A DNA stretch of 44,966 bases from Bacteroidales bacterium (GCA_022837485.1 JALHHH010000029.1:5786-50751), one strand, 5' to 3'; positions 1-8,136 are shown, counted from the first letter of the stretch. Notes: generated by a model not told the origin, from the letters alone. Numbers and translations are program-made.

Positions 1-278
1 AAGCTGTGGTTGCTTTTGAGGTAACGAATGATGGCCGGAAGATCAGCGGAGGTAATTCCCGTCCCGATTTTTAATCTGCGTCCGATGTACAAACGCGCTA
101 CCGCTGCCACAAGTTCCGGATTTATCCCTGCATCGCGGCAGGCTTCATCCAGCGTTTTTTCCCTTAGCGGAAGCAGTATTTCGAAATGCTCCAGCATCAG
201 CAGCAGCCGGTTGTCGGCTCGTACGGCTGCGGCCAGACTGCCCTGTTCAATTCCCGGAAAATCAGGAGATCGTCCCAT
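1..278 (-). CDS. Hemerythrin/HTH-type regulator, N-terminal part (cut by window edge)
   Basis: The first 92 residues of a minus-strand protein that runs off the left edge. The fragment has the pattern I associate with the N-terminus of a Bacteroidales family of about 240 aa, which joins a hemerythrin-like helical domain to a LuxR-type helix-turn-helix. The pattern is a short polar start, a leucine-rich helix (RLLLMLEHF, residues 24-32), a segment around EKTLDEACRDAGI (39-51), then IIRYLKSNHS (83-92), where family members have an IxYLKxxHxYY-like motif before the hemerythrin ligands. Those ligands and the DNA-binding end lie outside the window. The start at 278 is supported by a strong promoter at 300-330 whose predicted transcription start falls about 15 nt upstream. 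Known members are linked to redox and nitric-oxide stress; the role here is inferred. Confidence 0.66.
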   Translation of the reverse strand, partial: MGRSPDFPGIEQGSLAAAVRADNRLLLMLEHFEILLPLREKTLDEACRDAGINPELVAAVARLYIGRRLKIGTGITSADLPAIIRYLKSNHS

Positions 279-299
279 AATCGATTAAATTTCAGCATG

Positions 300-330
300 C
301 AAAAGTACCTGTTTCCCCGCTATCAGCAAG
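300..330 (-). promoter_or_regulatory. Bacteroidota-type promoter for the hemerythrin/HTH gene
   Basis: On the minus strand TTG (327-329) is followed by 19 nt and then TACTTTTG (307-300), a full match to the TAnnTTTG -7 element with the usual spacing. Transcription would begin near 293, giving a 5' leader of about 15 nt before the ATG at 278. Confidence 0.7.
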
Positions 331-358
331 GGGATAAGGAATGAACCGCCGGAGGATC

Positions 359-1384
359 TTATTGTTCAGGAAAAACATCGGTTTCGCTGCCCAGGTATCG
401 GGCAAACCGGCCTTTTTCGCGCGGGTGAACGTGGTCGTGCCTCGGCCAGGGCCATCCGCCGAAGGAGGTAGCCTGATAGTCGAGCATCGCCTGCCGTATC
501 TCCTGTGCGTTGTTCATCACAAAAGGACCGTACTGCGCAACAGGTTCGGCAATGGGCTTGCCCTGAAGCATTACGATCAGAGCTTCATCGCTGCCGTTTT
601 CAATGGAAAGTTCAGTATCCGCTGTCATATCAAACGAATTCCCGGCTTTGATTTCCTGACCTTCCAGTCTGATGGAACTGCCCCGGTAAAAGTAAAAAGT
701 TCTTCCTGTGCCCTCAGGGGCAGGAGGGACGCTCCACTGCGCTCCTGCTTCCAGCCGGATAATCCAGATGGCTACCTCGTTGACCGGATCCGCAGCCCAG
801 GAGTCGGGCGCAGGATCGGGTGCACGTATGCCATCGTAACTGCCGGCAACCAGCTTTATAGAGCAGGTCTTTCCCGAATCGTCACTAAATTGGTATACGG
901 GTATTTCGTGGTTCCAGAGCATCTTGTAGAAGGGCTTCGCGAATTTGTCCTTTGCCGGAAGGTTAAGCCATACCTGAAAGAGCTCCAAAGGGTTTTCGTC
1001 TTCGCCGTTCAGAAGGGGAAACATCTCGCTGTGCTGTAGTCCCGATCCGGCAGTCATCCACTGTACATCCCCCTGTCCGTACCTGCCGGCCTGTCCCCAC
1101 GAATCGGAATGATCGACAAATCCCGTTTCCACGATGGTAATGGTTTCAAATCCCCTGTGCGGATGGGCGGGGAAACCGGGAATGTATTCCCCGTGATACA
1201 TCCTCCACCCGTCCTTTGGGGTGAAATCGTTGCCAATGCTGCGGCCATACAGCGTTGCATCGGGTTCCATCCGCTGGTTTCCTTTTGGATAATAATCCAG
1301 GTGATGTGCACAAAAAATAAACGGATCCCTTACTTCCCACATAAATCCAAGGGGCTGGATATTCAGATTCAGATCTTTTTTCAT
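359..1384 (-). CDS. Pirin family protein (long form)
   Basis: A 341-aa bicupin of the pirin family, cytosolic by sequence. The metal-binding cupin is the N-terminal one: H74 and H76 in AHPHRGFETIT, then H118 and E120 in LQHSE, matching the 2-His plus His-x-Glu ligand pattern of human pirin and E. coli YhhW. The typical WMTAGSG turn is at 109-115. At 341 aa it is longer than common pirins (about 230-300 aa), with extra residues at both ends. Pirins bind one iron and some act as quercetin dioxygenases or redox-sensing cofactors; the substrate cannot be read from sequence. The ATG at 1384 is the natural start. A short hairpin lies 30-50 nt upstream in the leader. A second, clearly different pirin sits at 6518-7381. 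Confidence 0.9.
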   Translation of the reverse strand: MKKDLNLNIQPLGFMWEVRDPFIFCAHHLDYYPKGNQRMEPDATLYGRSIGNDFTPKDGWRMYHGEYIPGFPAHPHRGFETITIVETGFVDHSDSWGQAGRYGQGDVQWMTAGSGLQHSEMFPLLNGEDENPLELFQVWLNLPAKDKFAKPFYKMLWNHEIPVYQFSDDSGKTCSIKLVAGSYDGIRAPDPAPDSWAADPVNEVAIWIIRLEAGAQWSVPPAPEGTGRTFYFYRGSSIRLEGQEIKAGNSFDMTADTELSIENGSDEALIVMLQGKPIAEPVAQYGPFVMNNAQEIRQAMLDYQATSFGGWPWPRHDHVHPREKGRFARYLGSETDVFPEQ

Positions 1385-1823
1385 CGCATCTCGTTTTTAA
1401 GACCCGGCTTGTGTCTGAAGAAAGACAGCAACCACCGGTTTTCCAGTTGTTAACCGGCCCGTTGGCAGTACCGGAAATTAAAGCAGTAAGAAGCCGGGAT
1501 CGTACATCCGGGCTTGTCCGGATTTTTGCAGCACCGATAGTCCGGATTCCGCCCGGAGGCAATGCCATATGCCTCCGGCAGTTTTTTTTACGAAAATAAG
1601 GAATTAATCCATATCCGGAACCATGCACGCCGAAAAGCATTCGTGTACAAAAGTTGTTTCCCCGCATATGCCGGTGGTTTAAACCATTTGAGTGACAATT
1701 CGGATTGTGCCGGATTTCCAGACGTTTATAATCCTTAATCCAGCACTTTTTTCCTTTCGAATGCAACATCCTCCCTGTACGGTATGTTAGTATCTTTAGA
1801 TTACACTTTCAACAATTGCAACA
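1385..1823. other. Intergenic region between divergent pirin and AarF-kinase genes
   Basis: Non-coding by my reading; the short ORFs here have no family features. Read as plus-strand RNA it contains an inverted repeat TGTCT/AGACA (1412-1427), a second CCGGTT/AACCGG (1435-1457), a direct repeat GTCCGGATT near 1517 and 1540, and a full intrinsic terminator at 1553-1589. A possible -7 element TATCTTTA (1791-1798) precedes the kinase gene, with no good -33 partner. Confidence 0.6.
1553..1589 (+). terminator. Strong plus-strand intrinsic terminator without an obvious upstream gene
   Basis: A perfect 9-bp stem, CCGGAGGCA (1553-1561) with TGCCTCCGG (1570-1578), has an 8-nt loop and is followed after 3 nt by eight T (1582-1589). 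It only works on the plus strand. No plus-strand gene lies to its left within the window, so it may end a small RNA or an antisense leader transcript. Confidence 0.72.
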
Positions 1824-3476
1824 ATGGTACACGGAGCAAGAAAGCTGAAACGTACCGCCGCTATGGTGGCCGTTCTTTCGAAATACGGATTTGGTGAGGT
1901 CTTCGAACGCAGCGGACTGAAGAAGCTCATTCCAGGGCGTAAAAAGGATGCCTCGGGAGCAAAGGTTCATAGCCTAACGGTATACGAGCGTATCCGTCTG
2001 GCACTGGAAGAACTGGGTCCGGCTTACATCAAGCTGGGTCAGATGTTCAGCAATCGCGAGGATCTTCTGCCTGCTCCCCTGATCACCGAGCTCCGGAAAT
2101 TGCAGGATGAAGTACCCCCCGAAGAAATGGATGTGTGGAAAAAGCTGGAGGAAGAGCTGTCGCTTGACCCGTCCGCACATTTCAACAGCATCGTTTCTGT
2201 TCCCGTTGCTGCCGCCTCCATCGCCCAGGTGTACCGCGCCCGGCTGATGAACGGCCGGCATGTGGTACTGAAAGTAAAACGCAGCGACATCCAGGAAGTT
2301 ATTGAATCGGACCTGCTGATTATGAAAGATCTGCTGATGCTGCTGGAAGCATACAGCGAAGAGATCAAATCGCTGAAACTGCTGAACGTGCTGGAGGCCT
2401 TCGAAGGAGCCATACACAACGAGTTGTCGCTGCTGGGAGAACTAACAAGCATCGAACGCTTTGCGCGGAATTTCTCCGGGGTGCCGGGAATAGTCGTTCC
2501 CCAAACCTACAGGCAGTATTCGAACAACAACGTACTGTGCATGGATTTTATCGACGGCATCAAGGTGAGCAATCTTCAGGCTCTCCGTGCACAGGGGTTC
2601 GACCCGCCCTCCATTGCCCGTCAGGGTTTCAGCCTTTACATGAAGCAGATTCTCGATCACGGGTTTTTCCATGCCGATCCGCATCCGGGAAACATACTGG
2701 TTACTCCCGGCGGTGAAATTGCCTTCATCGATTTCGGGACGATGGCAGCCCTGATGCCTGCCGATAAGGAAAACCTCGAGAATCTTATCCTTTGCCTTAT
2801 CCGTAAAGAACCGAAAAAATTTATCTCCGTTGTTAAACGCATCGCTCTCGATTATTCCGTAAAAAATGAAACACGTCTCGAGCGGGATATCTACGGACTT
2901 ATCGACATGGCGGATGCTTCCAGTCTGAACGATATCGACATCTCAACCGTAATCATAAAACTGCGGAAGATCTTCAGCGAGAATTCGATCACCCTGCCCG
3001 AGCATTATTATCTGCTGATGAAAGGGCTTGTACAGCTGGAAGGCACCGGCCGCCTGCTCGATCCGGACATCCATGTGTTTGAAATCCTGAAGCCTTACAC
3101 AAAAAGAATCCTGAAAGAACGGTATTCGTTCCGAAGGCTGTTCCGCCGTAACGTGTTCCGGGCCGAAAATTTCGCGCAAAGCCTCACCGAATTGCCGGGC
3201 GATATTCACAATCTGATCCGTCGTATCGAAAGCAACGACCTGCGCATTACCCACGAACTGATCGGACTCACCGAATTGCGCGAATCGCTCCGAAAAGGGA
3301 TAAACAGACTGGTTTTAGCCCTCATCATCTCTGCTCTTTCCATCGGATCCTCCATCCTTGTATCGGCCCGCATGCCACCGCTTATCTACGGCATTCCGCT
3401 GCTTGGTTATATCGGATTCCTCATCTCGGCAATCCTCGGACTATCCATTGTATTTTCCATGTGGAGAGACCGCTGA
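1824..3476 (+). CDS. AarF/UbiB (ABC1/ADCK) family atypical kinase
   Basis: A 550-aa protein-kinase-like member of the UbiB/AarF/ADCK family. The diagnostic KxGQ motif is K70-L-G-Q73. The alanine-rich nucleotide loop is at 129-139 (AAASIAQVYRA), the invariant lysine is K150 or K152, the catalytic loop is HADPHPGN at 283-290, and the metal-binding aspartate is D303 in IDFG. Two hydrophobic segments at about 491-545 anchor the C-terminus in the membrane, as in bacterial UbiB. The family supports isoprenoid quinone biosynthesis or lipid handling. In a Bacteroidota the relevant quinone is probably menaquinone, so the ubi name is not applied. It is monocistronic here, divergent from pirin. Product class is secure; substrate is unknown. 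Confidence 0.92.
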   Translation: MVHGARKLKRTAAMVAVLSKYGFGEVFERSGLKKLIPGRKKDASGAKVHSLTVYERIRLALEELGPAYIKLGQMFSNREDLLPAPLITELRKLQDEVPPEEMDVWKKLEEELSLDPSAHFNSIVSVPVAAASIAQVYRARLMNGRHVVLKVKRSDIQEVIESDLLIMKDLLMLLEAYSEEIKSLKLLNVLEAFEGAIHNELSLLGELTSIERFARNFSGVPGIVVPQTYRQYSNNNVLCMDFIDGIKVSNLQALRAQGFDPPSIARQGFSLYMKQILDHGFFHADPHPGNILVTPGGEIAFIDFGTMAALMPADKENLENLILCLIRKEPKKFISVVKRIALDYSVKNETRLERDIYGLIDMADASSLNDIDISTVIIKLRKIFSENSITLPEHYYLLMKGLVQLEGTGRLLDPDIHVFEILKPYTKRILKERYSFRRLFRRNVFRAENFAQSLTELPGDIHNLIRRIESNDLRITHELIGLTELRESLRKGINRLVLALIISALSIGSSILVSARMPPLIYGIPLLGYIGFLISAILGLSIVFSMWRDR

Positions 3477-3825
3477 ACACGTCCGGTGCCCCATCCGGTT
3501 AAAAAAGATCCGGCATTATTCTAATGCTGATCCGCCCTGCAACCTCCCGGTGTATTTTCGAGTCATGGTGTTCCGGCAGCAATTCCGGGGATGCGTAATC
3601 AGTAAACACGAAGGGCTTTTTTTATTTGCACACTGGTTCATTATTCCTTGAATTTGATTAATAGGCGTAAAGAACATATACTGATTTTTTGATTTTTACC
3701 AACCCCTCTCTACTTTTGCACCGGAAACCCGGCGCCGATTTTCCCATTGCTTTTTTTCTTAATACGGGTTCATTTATTTACTCTTCTGCTCCTGTGCCGT
3801 GCTGTAAAAATCAAATTCATAACAG
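3477..3825. other. Intergenic region after the AarF kinase
   Basis: No credible coding sequence. It contains an imperfect inverted repeat around 3510-3535 without a T-run, and the strong plus-strand promoter at 3688-3718 for the two membrane-protein genes. The predicted leader of that transcript is about 100 nt. Confidence 0.55.
3688..3718 (+). promoter_or_regulatory. Consensus Bacteroidota promoter for the membrane-protein pair
   Basis: TTTG (3688-3691), 19 nt, then TACTTTTG (3711-3718): a perfect match to both elements at the ideal spacing. Transcription would start near 3725, about 100 nt before the ATG at 3826. Confidence 0.82.
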
Positions 3826-4245
3826 ATGAAAAAACGTCTTAGCATTTTACTGGGAATACTGCAGCTGTTCGTTGCCGCAGGAGCGCTTCCGGCAGGCTAT
3901 TCGATGATGGTTGAACCCGATGGAGGCGGACTGGGCATGAGTCCGGCACTGCTCGAAGGTTCTCTGTTCCACAGTTTCCTGATCCCGGGAATTTTTCTTT
4001 TCACGGTTAACGGAATCCTCAACCTGGCTGCGGCTTTTTTCTCGTTCCGCAAAGCATGGTTTGCCGGTTACCTGGCGATGCTTTTGGGCATAGCCATGCT
4101 GATCTGGATTTCGGTACAAATTGCTTCGGTCGGGCTTTCATCGGTGCTGCAGCCGCTCTATTTTATCATCGGTCTGGCTGAATTGTACATGGGATGGAAA
4201 TGGATAAAAATTATTATGTCTGAGAAAAAGGAGCAAAGCATATGA
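3826..4245 (+). CDS. Small integral membrane protein, unknown function
   Basis: A 139-aa protein I do not recognise. It has four likely transmembrane helices (about residues 5-25, 46-70, 80-100 and 104-124). A short extracytoplasmic loop after the first helix is rich in Gly, Pro and Met. It ends in a basic, charged tail. Its stop overlaps the start of the next gene as ATGA (4242-4245), so the two are almost certainly co-transcribed and translationally coupled. A strong promoter precedes it at 3688-3718. The pairing with another polytopic membrane protein suggests a two-part membrane complex, but nothing in the sequence names a substrate. Confidence 0.8.
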   Translation: MKKRLSILLGILQLFVAAGALPAGYSMMVEPDGGGLGMSPALLEGSLFHSFLIPGIFLFTVNGILNLAAAFFSFRKAWFAGYLAMLLGIAMLIWISVQIASVGLSSVLQPLYFIIGLAELYMGWKWIKIIMSEKKEQSI

Positions 4246-5111
4246 GAAACCGCACGATTGTTCTGGTTCTTGGAATTCTCATCGCACTGGGAGCTGCTGC
4301 TGCAAGCATTGCCGGAATCTTTACTCACGGAGGCTCCGGCCCCGAAACCATCCGCAGTTTCAGGGGGTACGATGTGGAGCTCTACGGTTACGGATTATAC
4401 CGGCACATGAGTTCCGATGTTGCCATTCAGGGGATTGCACAGGATTACGTTACTCTTTTTCTCTGCGTCCCCCTGTTAATCCTGTCGCTGATAAAAACCC
4501 GCCGCTACTCGCTGCGCTGGCATTTTGTGCTGGCCGGTGTGCTTCATTACTTCCTGCTTACCTATCTTTTCTATCTGGGCATGGCGATGTACAACGAGGC
4601 TTTCCTGCTTTACGTATTCCTGCTATCGGCGTCCTTTTTTGCCTTTGCGCTGGTGATTGCCGGATTCGATGTGCAGAAACTGCCGGAGCGTTTCTCATCA
4701 AAAGTACCCCGGAAAGCGGCCGGTTCGTTCCTGATATTTATACCCGCTTCCATGGCTTTTCTATGGCTCAGCGTGGTGGTGCCGCCCCTGCTCAGCGGCA
4801 CGATAATACCTGCTGAAACGGCTCATTACACCACCCTTATCGTGCAGGGCTTCGATCTGGCGATCTTCCTGCCCCTTGGTTTTGTATCGGGTCTGCTGCT
4901 GCTTCAAAACCGGCCCTGGGGGTATCTGATGGCAAGCATTACACTTCTTTTTCTGCCCCTGCTGATGACCGCACTGGTAGCCAAAATAATCGCTATGGGG
5001 ATGCACGGCGTTAATATTATCCCCGTGGTGTTTATCATTCCTGTTTTTGATGCGCTTGCGCTGACGTTCGGCCTGGGTATGCTCAGAACCGTGACCCCCG
5101 AAAATCCTTAA
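4242..5111 (+). CDS. Polytopic membrane protein, partner of the preceding gene
   Basis: A 289-aa protein with about seven or eight predicted transmembrane helices. An N-terminal helix at about 5-26 is followed by a polar loop with several Tyr and Gly residues (about 35-62). Further helices then fill the rest of the chain. No catalytic motif or transporter signature is visible, and I cannot assign a family. It overlaps the upstream 139-aa membrane protein by 4 nt (ATGA), the mark of a tightly coupled pair. It is followed by a 56-nt gap to the TfoX-like gene, which may be part of the same transcript. Function unknown. Confidence 0.78.
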   Translation: MRNRTIVLVLGILIALGAAAASIAGIFTHGGSGPETIRSFRGYDVELYGYGLYRHMSSDVAIQGIAQDYVTLFLCVPLLILSLIKTRRYSLRWHFVLAGVLHYFLLTYLFYLGMAMYNEAFLLYVFLLSASFFAFALVIAGFDVQKLPERFSSKVPRKAAGSFLIFIPASMAFLWLSVVVPPLLSGTIIPAETAHYTTLIVQGFDLAIFLPLGFVSGLLLLQNRPWGYLMASITLLFLPLLMTALVAKIIAMGMHGVNIIPVVFIIPVFDALALTFGLGMLRTVTPENP

Positions 5112-5167
5112 TTGCTGAAACAAACTGGCAGAATCAGGGTTTTAATATTTTACACAATAAAGAAAAA

Positions 5168-5473
5168 ATGAGCAAACCGGAGGATCTATTTCATGCCCTG
5201 GCGGAAACCATGCCCGGAGTAAAAGCTTCCTCGATGTTTGGGAAACCCTGCCTGAAATCGGGAACCAAAGCCTTTGCCTGCTTCTTCGAAGGAGAAATGG
5301 CATTCAAGCTCGAAGGCAGCGCCCATGCCGATGCCCTTTCAACCCCCGGCGCACGATTGTTCGATCCGTCCCGCAAAGGAAGACCCATGAAACAATGGGT
5401 GCAGATTCCCGCAACCCATTCCGCCCTCTGGGAGCATTTTGCCGCTCTGGCCTGCAGACAGCTCAGCGAATAA
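5168..5473 (+). CDS. TfoX/Sxy N-terminal domain-like protein
   Basis: A 101-aa single-domain cytosolic protein resembling the TfoX/Sxy N-terminal domain family. The typical opening of a helix followed by MFGKPCLK (residues 20-27) is present, then the strand ACFFEGEMAFKL (37-48), and later a glycine/proline segment with MKQWVQIP (77-84). The C-terminal TfoX domain is absent, as in many stand-alone Bacteroidota members. Those proteins are abundant and functionally uncharacterised, so no role in competence should be assumed. It is 56 nt downstream of the membrane pair, on the same strand, and may share their promoter. Confidence 0.75.
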   Translation: MSKPEDLFHALAETMPGVKASSMFGKPCLKSGTKAFACFFEGEMAFKLEGSAHADALSTPGARLFDPSRKGRPMKQWVQIPATHSALWEHFAALACRQLSE

Positions 5474-5621
5474 AATCCCGGACGCCTTTCTTCTCTTTTA
5501 TTCTGTACGCCTACTGCGGTCCTTATTTTTTTTCGTTTCCGGATGCCTTTTCATCCGGCTAAAGACGTGCATCCGCCGGTACATTTTTTATGGATGCGGA
5601 GGATGAAAACGAATATTCCTG

Positions 5622-5629
5622 TAGGTTTG
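5622..5629 (+). promoter_or_regulatory. -7 promoter element of the HMA-CDF gene
   Basis: TAGGTTTG matches TAnnTTTG exactly. No clear TTTG lies 19-20 nt upstream, so only the -7 half is supported. The predicted start near 5636 gives a leader of about 22 nt to the ATG at 5658. Confidence 0.45.
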
Positions 5630-5657
5630 CACTTGTCATCACCGGAAAAATGGATTT

Positions 5658-6449
5658 ATGAAGCGTACCACCTTCAGGATATCACAGATGGACTGCCCCT
5701 CGGAGGAGCAGATGATACGTATGAAAATCGGTGGAATGCAGGAAATCCGGGGTCTTGAATTCGACATCCCCGCAAGGGAATTGCACGTGGTGCACGAAGG
5801 CAGCAGCGATATCATCCTGAAAAACCTTGATTCCCTAAATTTGGGGACTACACTTGTTCGAACCGGGGAGGCCGGAAACAGTCTGTCTACGCACGATTCC
5901 ATGCAACGCAGAACCCTGTGGATGGTTTTGGGCATCAACGCCGGATTTTTTGTGCTCGAACTAATTGCCGGACTGATAGCCGGGTCGATGGGACTTGTTG
6001 CCGACAGCCTCGATATGCTGGCCGACAGTCTGGTTTACGGACTTGCCCTTATGGCTGTGGGAGGCACGGTAATGCGCAAAAAAAAGGTGGCCCGCTTCAG
6101 CGGATACCTTCAGATGAGCCTGGCAATTATCGGAATGACGGAAGTTATACGGCGTTTTATATTTACAGGCAATCCCCCCGATTACCAGATGATGATACTG
6201 GTGTCGGTACTCGCCCTGATGGGAAATGCGGCTTCGCTCTGGCTGCTCCAGAAAAGCCGCAGCCGCGATGCCCACATGATGGCAAGTATGATCTTTACCG
6301 CCAACGACGTAATCATGAACATTGGCGTTATTGCTGCGGCATCCCTCGTATTTATCACCGGTTCGGGTATTCCCGACCTGCTGATCGGGGCTTTCGTTTT
6401 CATCGTGGTCGTAAGGGGAGCACTCCGCATCCTGAAACTTGCCCGGTGA
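5658..6449 (+). CDS. Cation diffusion facilitator-like metal transporter with N-terminal HMA-like domain
   Basis: A 263-aa inner-membrane protein. Residues 1-70 form a heavy-metal-associated-like ferredoxin fold, but only one cysteine remains (MDC at 11-13, then PSEE) where the classical motif has CxxC. Six transmembrane helices follow (about 86-258). The second is a CDF signature, with D119 and D123 of DSLDMLAD as the likely metal ligands. The fifth contributes D217 and N221 (ANDVIMN). The chain stops just after the sixth helix, so the roughly 90-residue cytoplasmic dimerisation domain of YiiP-type CDFs is missing and the N-terminal domain may replace it. Likely exports a divalent cation by proton antiport; which metal is not visible. 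A -7 element lies at 5622-5629. Confidence 0.85.
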   Translation: MKRTTFRISQMDCPSEEQMIRMKIGGMQEIRGLEFDIPARELHVVHEGSSDIILKNLDSLNLGTTLVRTGEAGNSLSTHDSMQRRTLWMVLGINAGFFVLELIAGLIAGSMGLVADSLDMLADSLVYGLALMAVGGTVMRKKKVARFSGYLQMSLAIIGMTEVIRRFIFTGNPPDYQMMILVSVLALMGNAASLWLLQKSRSRDAHMMASMIFTANDVIMNIGVIAAASLVFITGSGIPDLLIGAFVFIVVVRGALRILKLAR

Positions 6450-6517
6450 GCCGGATTCCGGAAACGGTTTTTTCTATGTACCTTGGCTCTTTCAAGCATT
6501 TCAAAAAATACTGCTTT

Positions 6518-7381
6518 ATGAAGATATTGCAACGAATTCCCGAAAGGCCGGTGAAGCTGGGCCTCGTAAACGTTGGCCGAATATTGCCCTTCCGCGAAAA
6601 GCGATCGGTAGGCCCCTTTGTTTTTCTCGATCGCATGGGTCCGGCAATTCTGACTCCTGAGCGAAGTCTGGATGTGCTCCCGCATCCGCACATCGGGCTC
6701 TCAACCCTCACGTATCTTTTCGAAGGCAGTATTTTGCACCGCGACAGCACCGGCGCGGTTATGGAGATAAAACCGGGAGAGGTAAACTGGATGACGGCCG
6801 GGAAAGGAGTCGTGCATTCGGAACGCACTCCCGCCCATCTGAGGCAGTCAGACAGCCCGCTGCACGGCTTGCAGTTCTGGGTAGGACTTCCTCTTGAGCT
6901 GGAACAGTGCGATCCCTCGTTCTCTCATACCGGTGCCGACGGTCTCCCGGAATGGACGGAAAACGGACTGCATTACAGACTCGTTGCCGGCAAGGCGTGC
7001 GGATTTGAGTCTCAGGTGCCGGTTCACAGTCCCCTTTTCTTTCTCGATATCATCGCCGGAGAGGGAGGTATGGCCGACCTTCGCGGGAAGCTGTACGGAG
7101 AAGCTGCCGTTTATGTGGTGGAAGGAAGTATGGAAGTAAACGGTGAAACCGCAGGCACGGGTGAATTACTGGTGGCAGAAGATTCGGGAAACGTAGCCTT
7201 TTATGTTTCGAAAGGTTCCAGAATTATCGTCCTTGGCGGGATGCCTTTTCCCGAACCCAGATTCATTGAGTGGAACTTCGTTCATTCAGATCGTGAGGTC
7301 ATTGCACAGGCTAAGGCCGACTGGGTTGCACGGCGGTTCCCGGAAGTACCCGGGGAAACGGAATTTGTTCCCCTGCCGTGA
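6518..7381 (+). CDS. Pirin family protein (short form)
   Basis: A 287-aa bicupin. The frame is open from much further upstream, but the pirin fold begins at the ATG at 6518; the upstream part overlaps the CDF gene out of frame and is not coding. Metal ligands of the N-terminal cupin are H56 and H58 (LPHPHIG) and H100 with E102 (VHSE). The WMTAGKG turn is at 91-97. The C-terminal cupin has lost such ligands, which is usual. Length is typical of the family. It is only moderately similar to the pirin at 359-1384 and so is a paralogue rather than a recent duplicate. Probable iron-binding cytosolic enzyme or regulator; substrate unknown. Confidence 0.9.
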   Translation: MKILQRIPERPVKLGLVNVGRILPFREKRSVGPFVFLDRMGPAILTPERSLDVLPHPHIGLSTLTYLFEGSILHRDSTGAVMEIKPGEVNWMTAGKGVVHSERTPAHLRQSDSPLHGLQFWVGLPLELEQCDPSFSHTGADGLPEWTENGLHYRLVAGKACGFESQVPVHSPLFFLDIIAGEGGMADLRGKLYGEAAVYVVEGSMEVNGETAGTGELLVAEDSGNVAFYVSKGSRIIVLGGMPFPEPRFIEWNFVHSDREVIAQAKADWVARRFPEVPGETEFVPLP

Positions 7382-7453
7382 TTTTGGAACGTTGCAGGCA
7401 TCGAAAAATTAACAATTTTTTGTGAAAGAGCGGAAGGTCTTTTCCGGTCGCGA

Positions 7454-7484
7454 TTTGTTGTTTTTACAGATATTCATAAATTTT
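7454..7484 (+). promoter_or_regulatory. Possible promoter very close to the VOC gene start
   Basis: TTTG (7454-7457), 19 nt, TAAATTTT (7477-7484). The last base departs from TAnnTTTG. If used, transcription would start at about 7490-7491, which is the ATG itself, implying a leaderless message. That makes it doubtful. Confidence 0.3.
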
Positions 7485-7490
7485 TCAACC

Positions 7491-7931
7491 ATGGCAAGTG
7501 CAAGCATATACCTCAATTTCTCCCGCGAAACGGAAGAGGCTTTTCTGTTTTACCGCGATGCATTCGGAACCGAATTTGTAGAGCCCGGATTCTACCGTTT
7601 CGGCGATATTCCGGCCGGTGATAACTCCCCGGCAATGGACGAAGAAGTTAAAAACCTGGTGATGCACGTTACCCTTCCGATCACCGGCGGAATGCAGCTT
7701 ATGGGATCTGATGTACCTCCGGAGATGGGTTTCAGCAAGCAGCCGGGGAATAACATCTACATAAACCTAATGCCCGATTCGCGCGAGGAAACCAGGCAGT
7801 TGTTCCGTGCGCTGGCCGAAGGCGGAACCATAGAACAAGAGCTCCGCGAGATGTTCTGGGGCGATTACTTCGGCAGTCTCCGCGACAGATACGGCGTGCA
7901 GTGGATGTTTAACTGTCCCGCAAAGGAATAA
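7491..7931 (+). CDS. VOC superfamily protein, PhnB-like
   Basis: A 146-aa cytosolic protein of the vicinal-oxygen-chelate superfamily, PhnB/3-demethylubiquinone-methyltransferase-like branch. It starts with a beta strand of the form SIYLNFSRETEEAFLFY (about 4-20), the usual pattern in which a bound pair of modules follows the helix 'EEAFLFYRDAFG'. It ends with GDYFGSLRDRYGVQWMFN (about 125-142), the family's closing strand. The frame stays open upstream to 7422, but the family N-terminus fits the ATG at 7491. These stand-alone proteins are common and of unknown activity; some resemble resistance or isomerase proteins, but no specific substrate is indicated. Confidence 0.86.
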   Translation: MASASIYLNFSRETEEAFLFYRDAFGTEFVEPGFYRFGDIPAGDNSPAMDEEVKNLVMHVTLPITGGMQLMGSDVPPEMGFSKQPGNNIYINLMPDSREETRQLFRALAEGGTIEQELREMFWGDYFGSLRDRYGVQWMFNCPAKE

Positions 7932-8080
7932 TCCTTTACGCTGGAATCTTTTCTCACCGGTCCACGGAATTGTTTCCGGATCGGACATATGTATCCCAAA
8001 CCGGCGAACCTTCAAATTCTTTTATTAACTCCGGGGAGGAAAACGGGAGCGATTTATTTGCCCGATTTTCATCCGGAATA

Positions 8081-8111
8081 TTGTGCAAACAGGGAAATGA
8101 TCGTATATTTA
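8081..8111 (+). promoter_or_regulatory. Probable promoter of the 8137 gene
   Basis: TTG (8081-8083), 20 nt, TATATTTA (8104-8111): a near match to the Bacteroidota pattern, with A instead of G at the end of the -7 element. The predicted start near 8118 gives a leader of about 19 nt. Confidence 0.45.
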
Positions 8112-8136
8112 ACAAAAAATATTAACTCCTGTTGCT

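Noticed and set aside
341..1039. A 232-codon plus-strand open frame
   Set aside because: Antisense to the first pirin gene, with no recognisable features.
5918..6517. N-terminal extension of the second pirin
   Set aside because: The frame is open but overlaps the CDF gene out of frame, and the pirin homology begins at the ATG at 6518.
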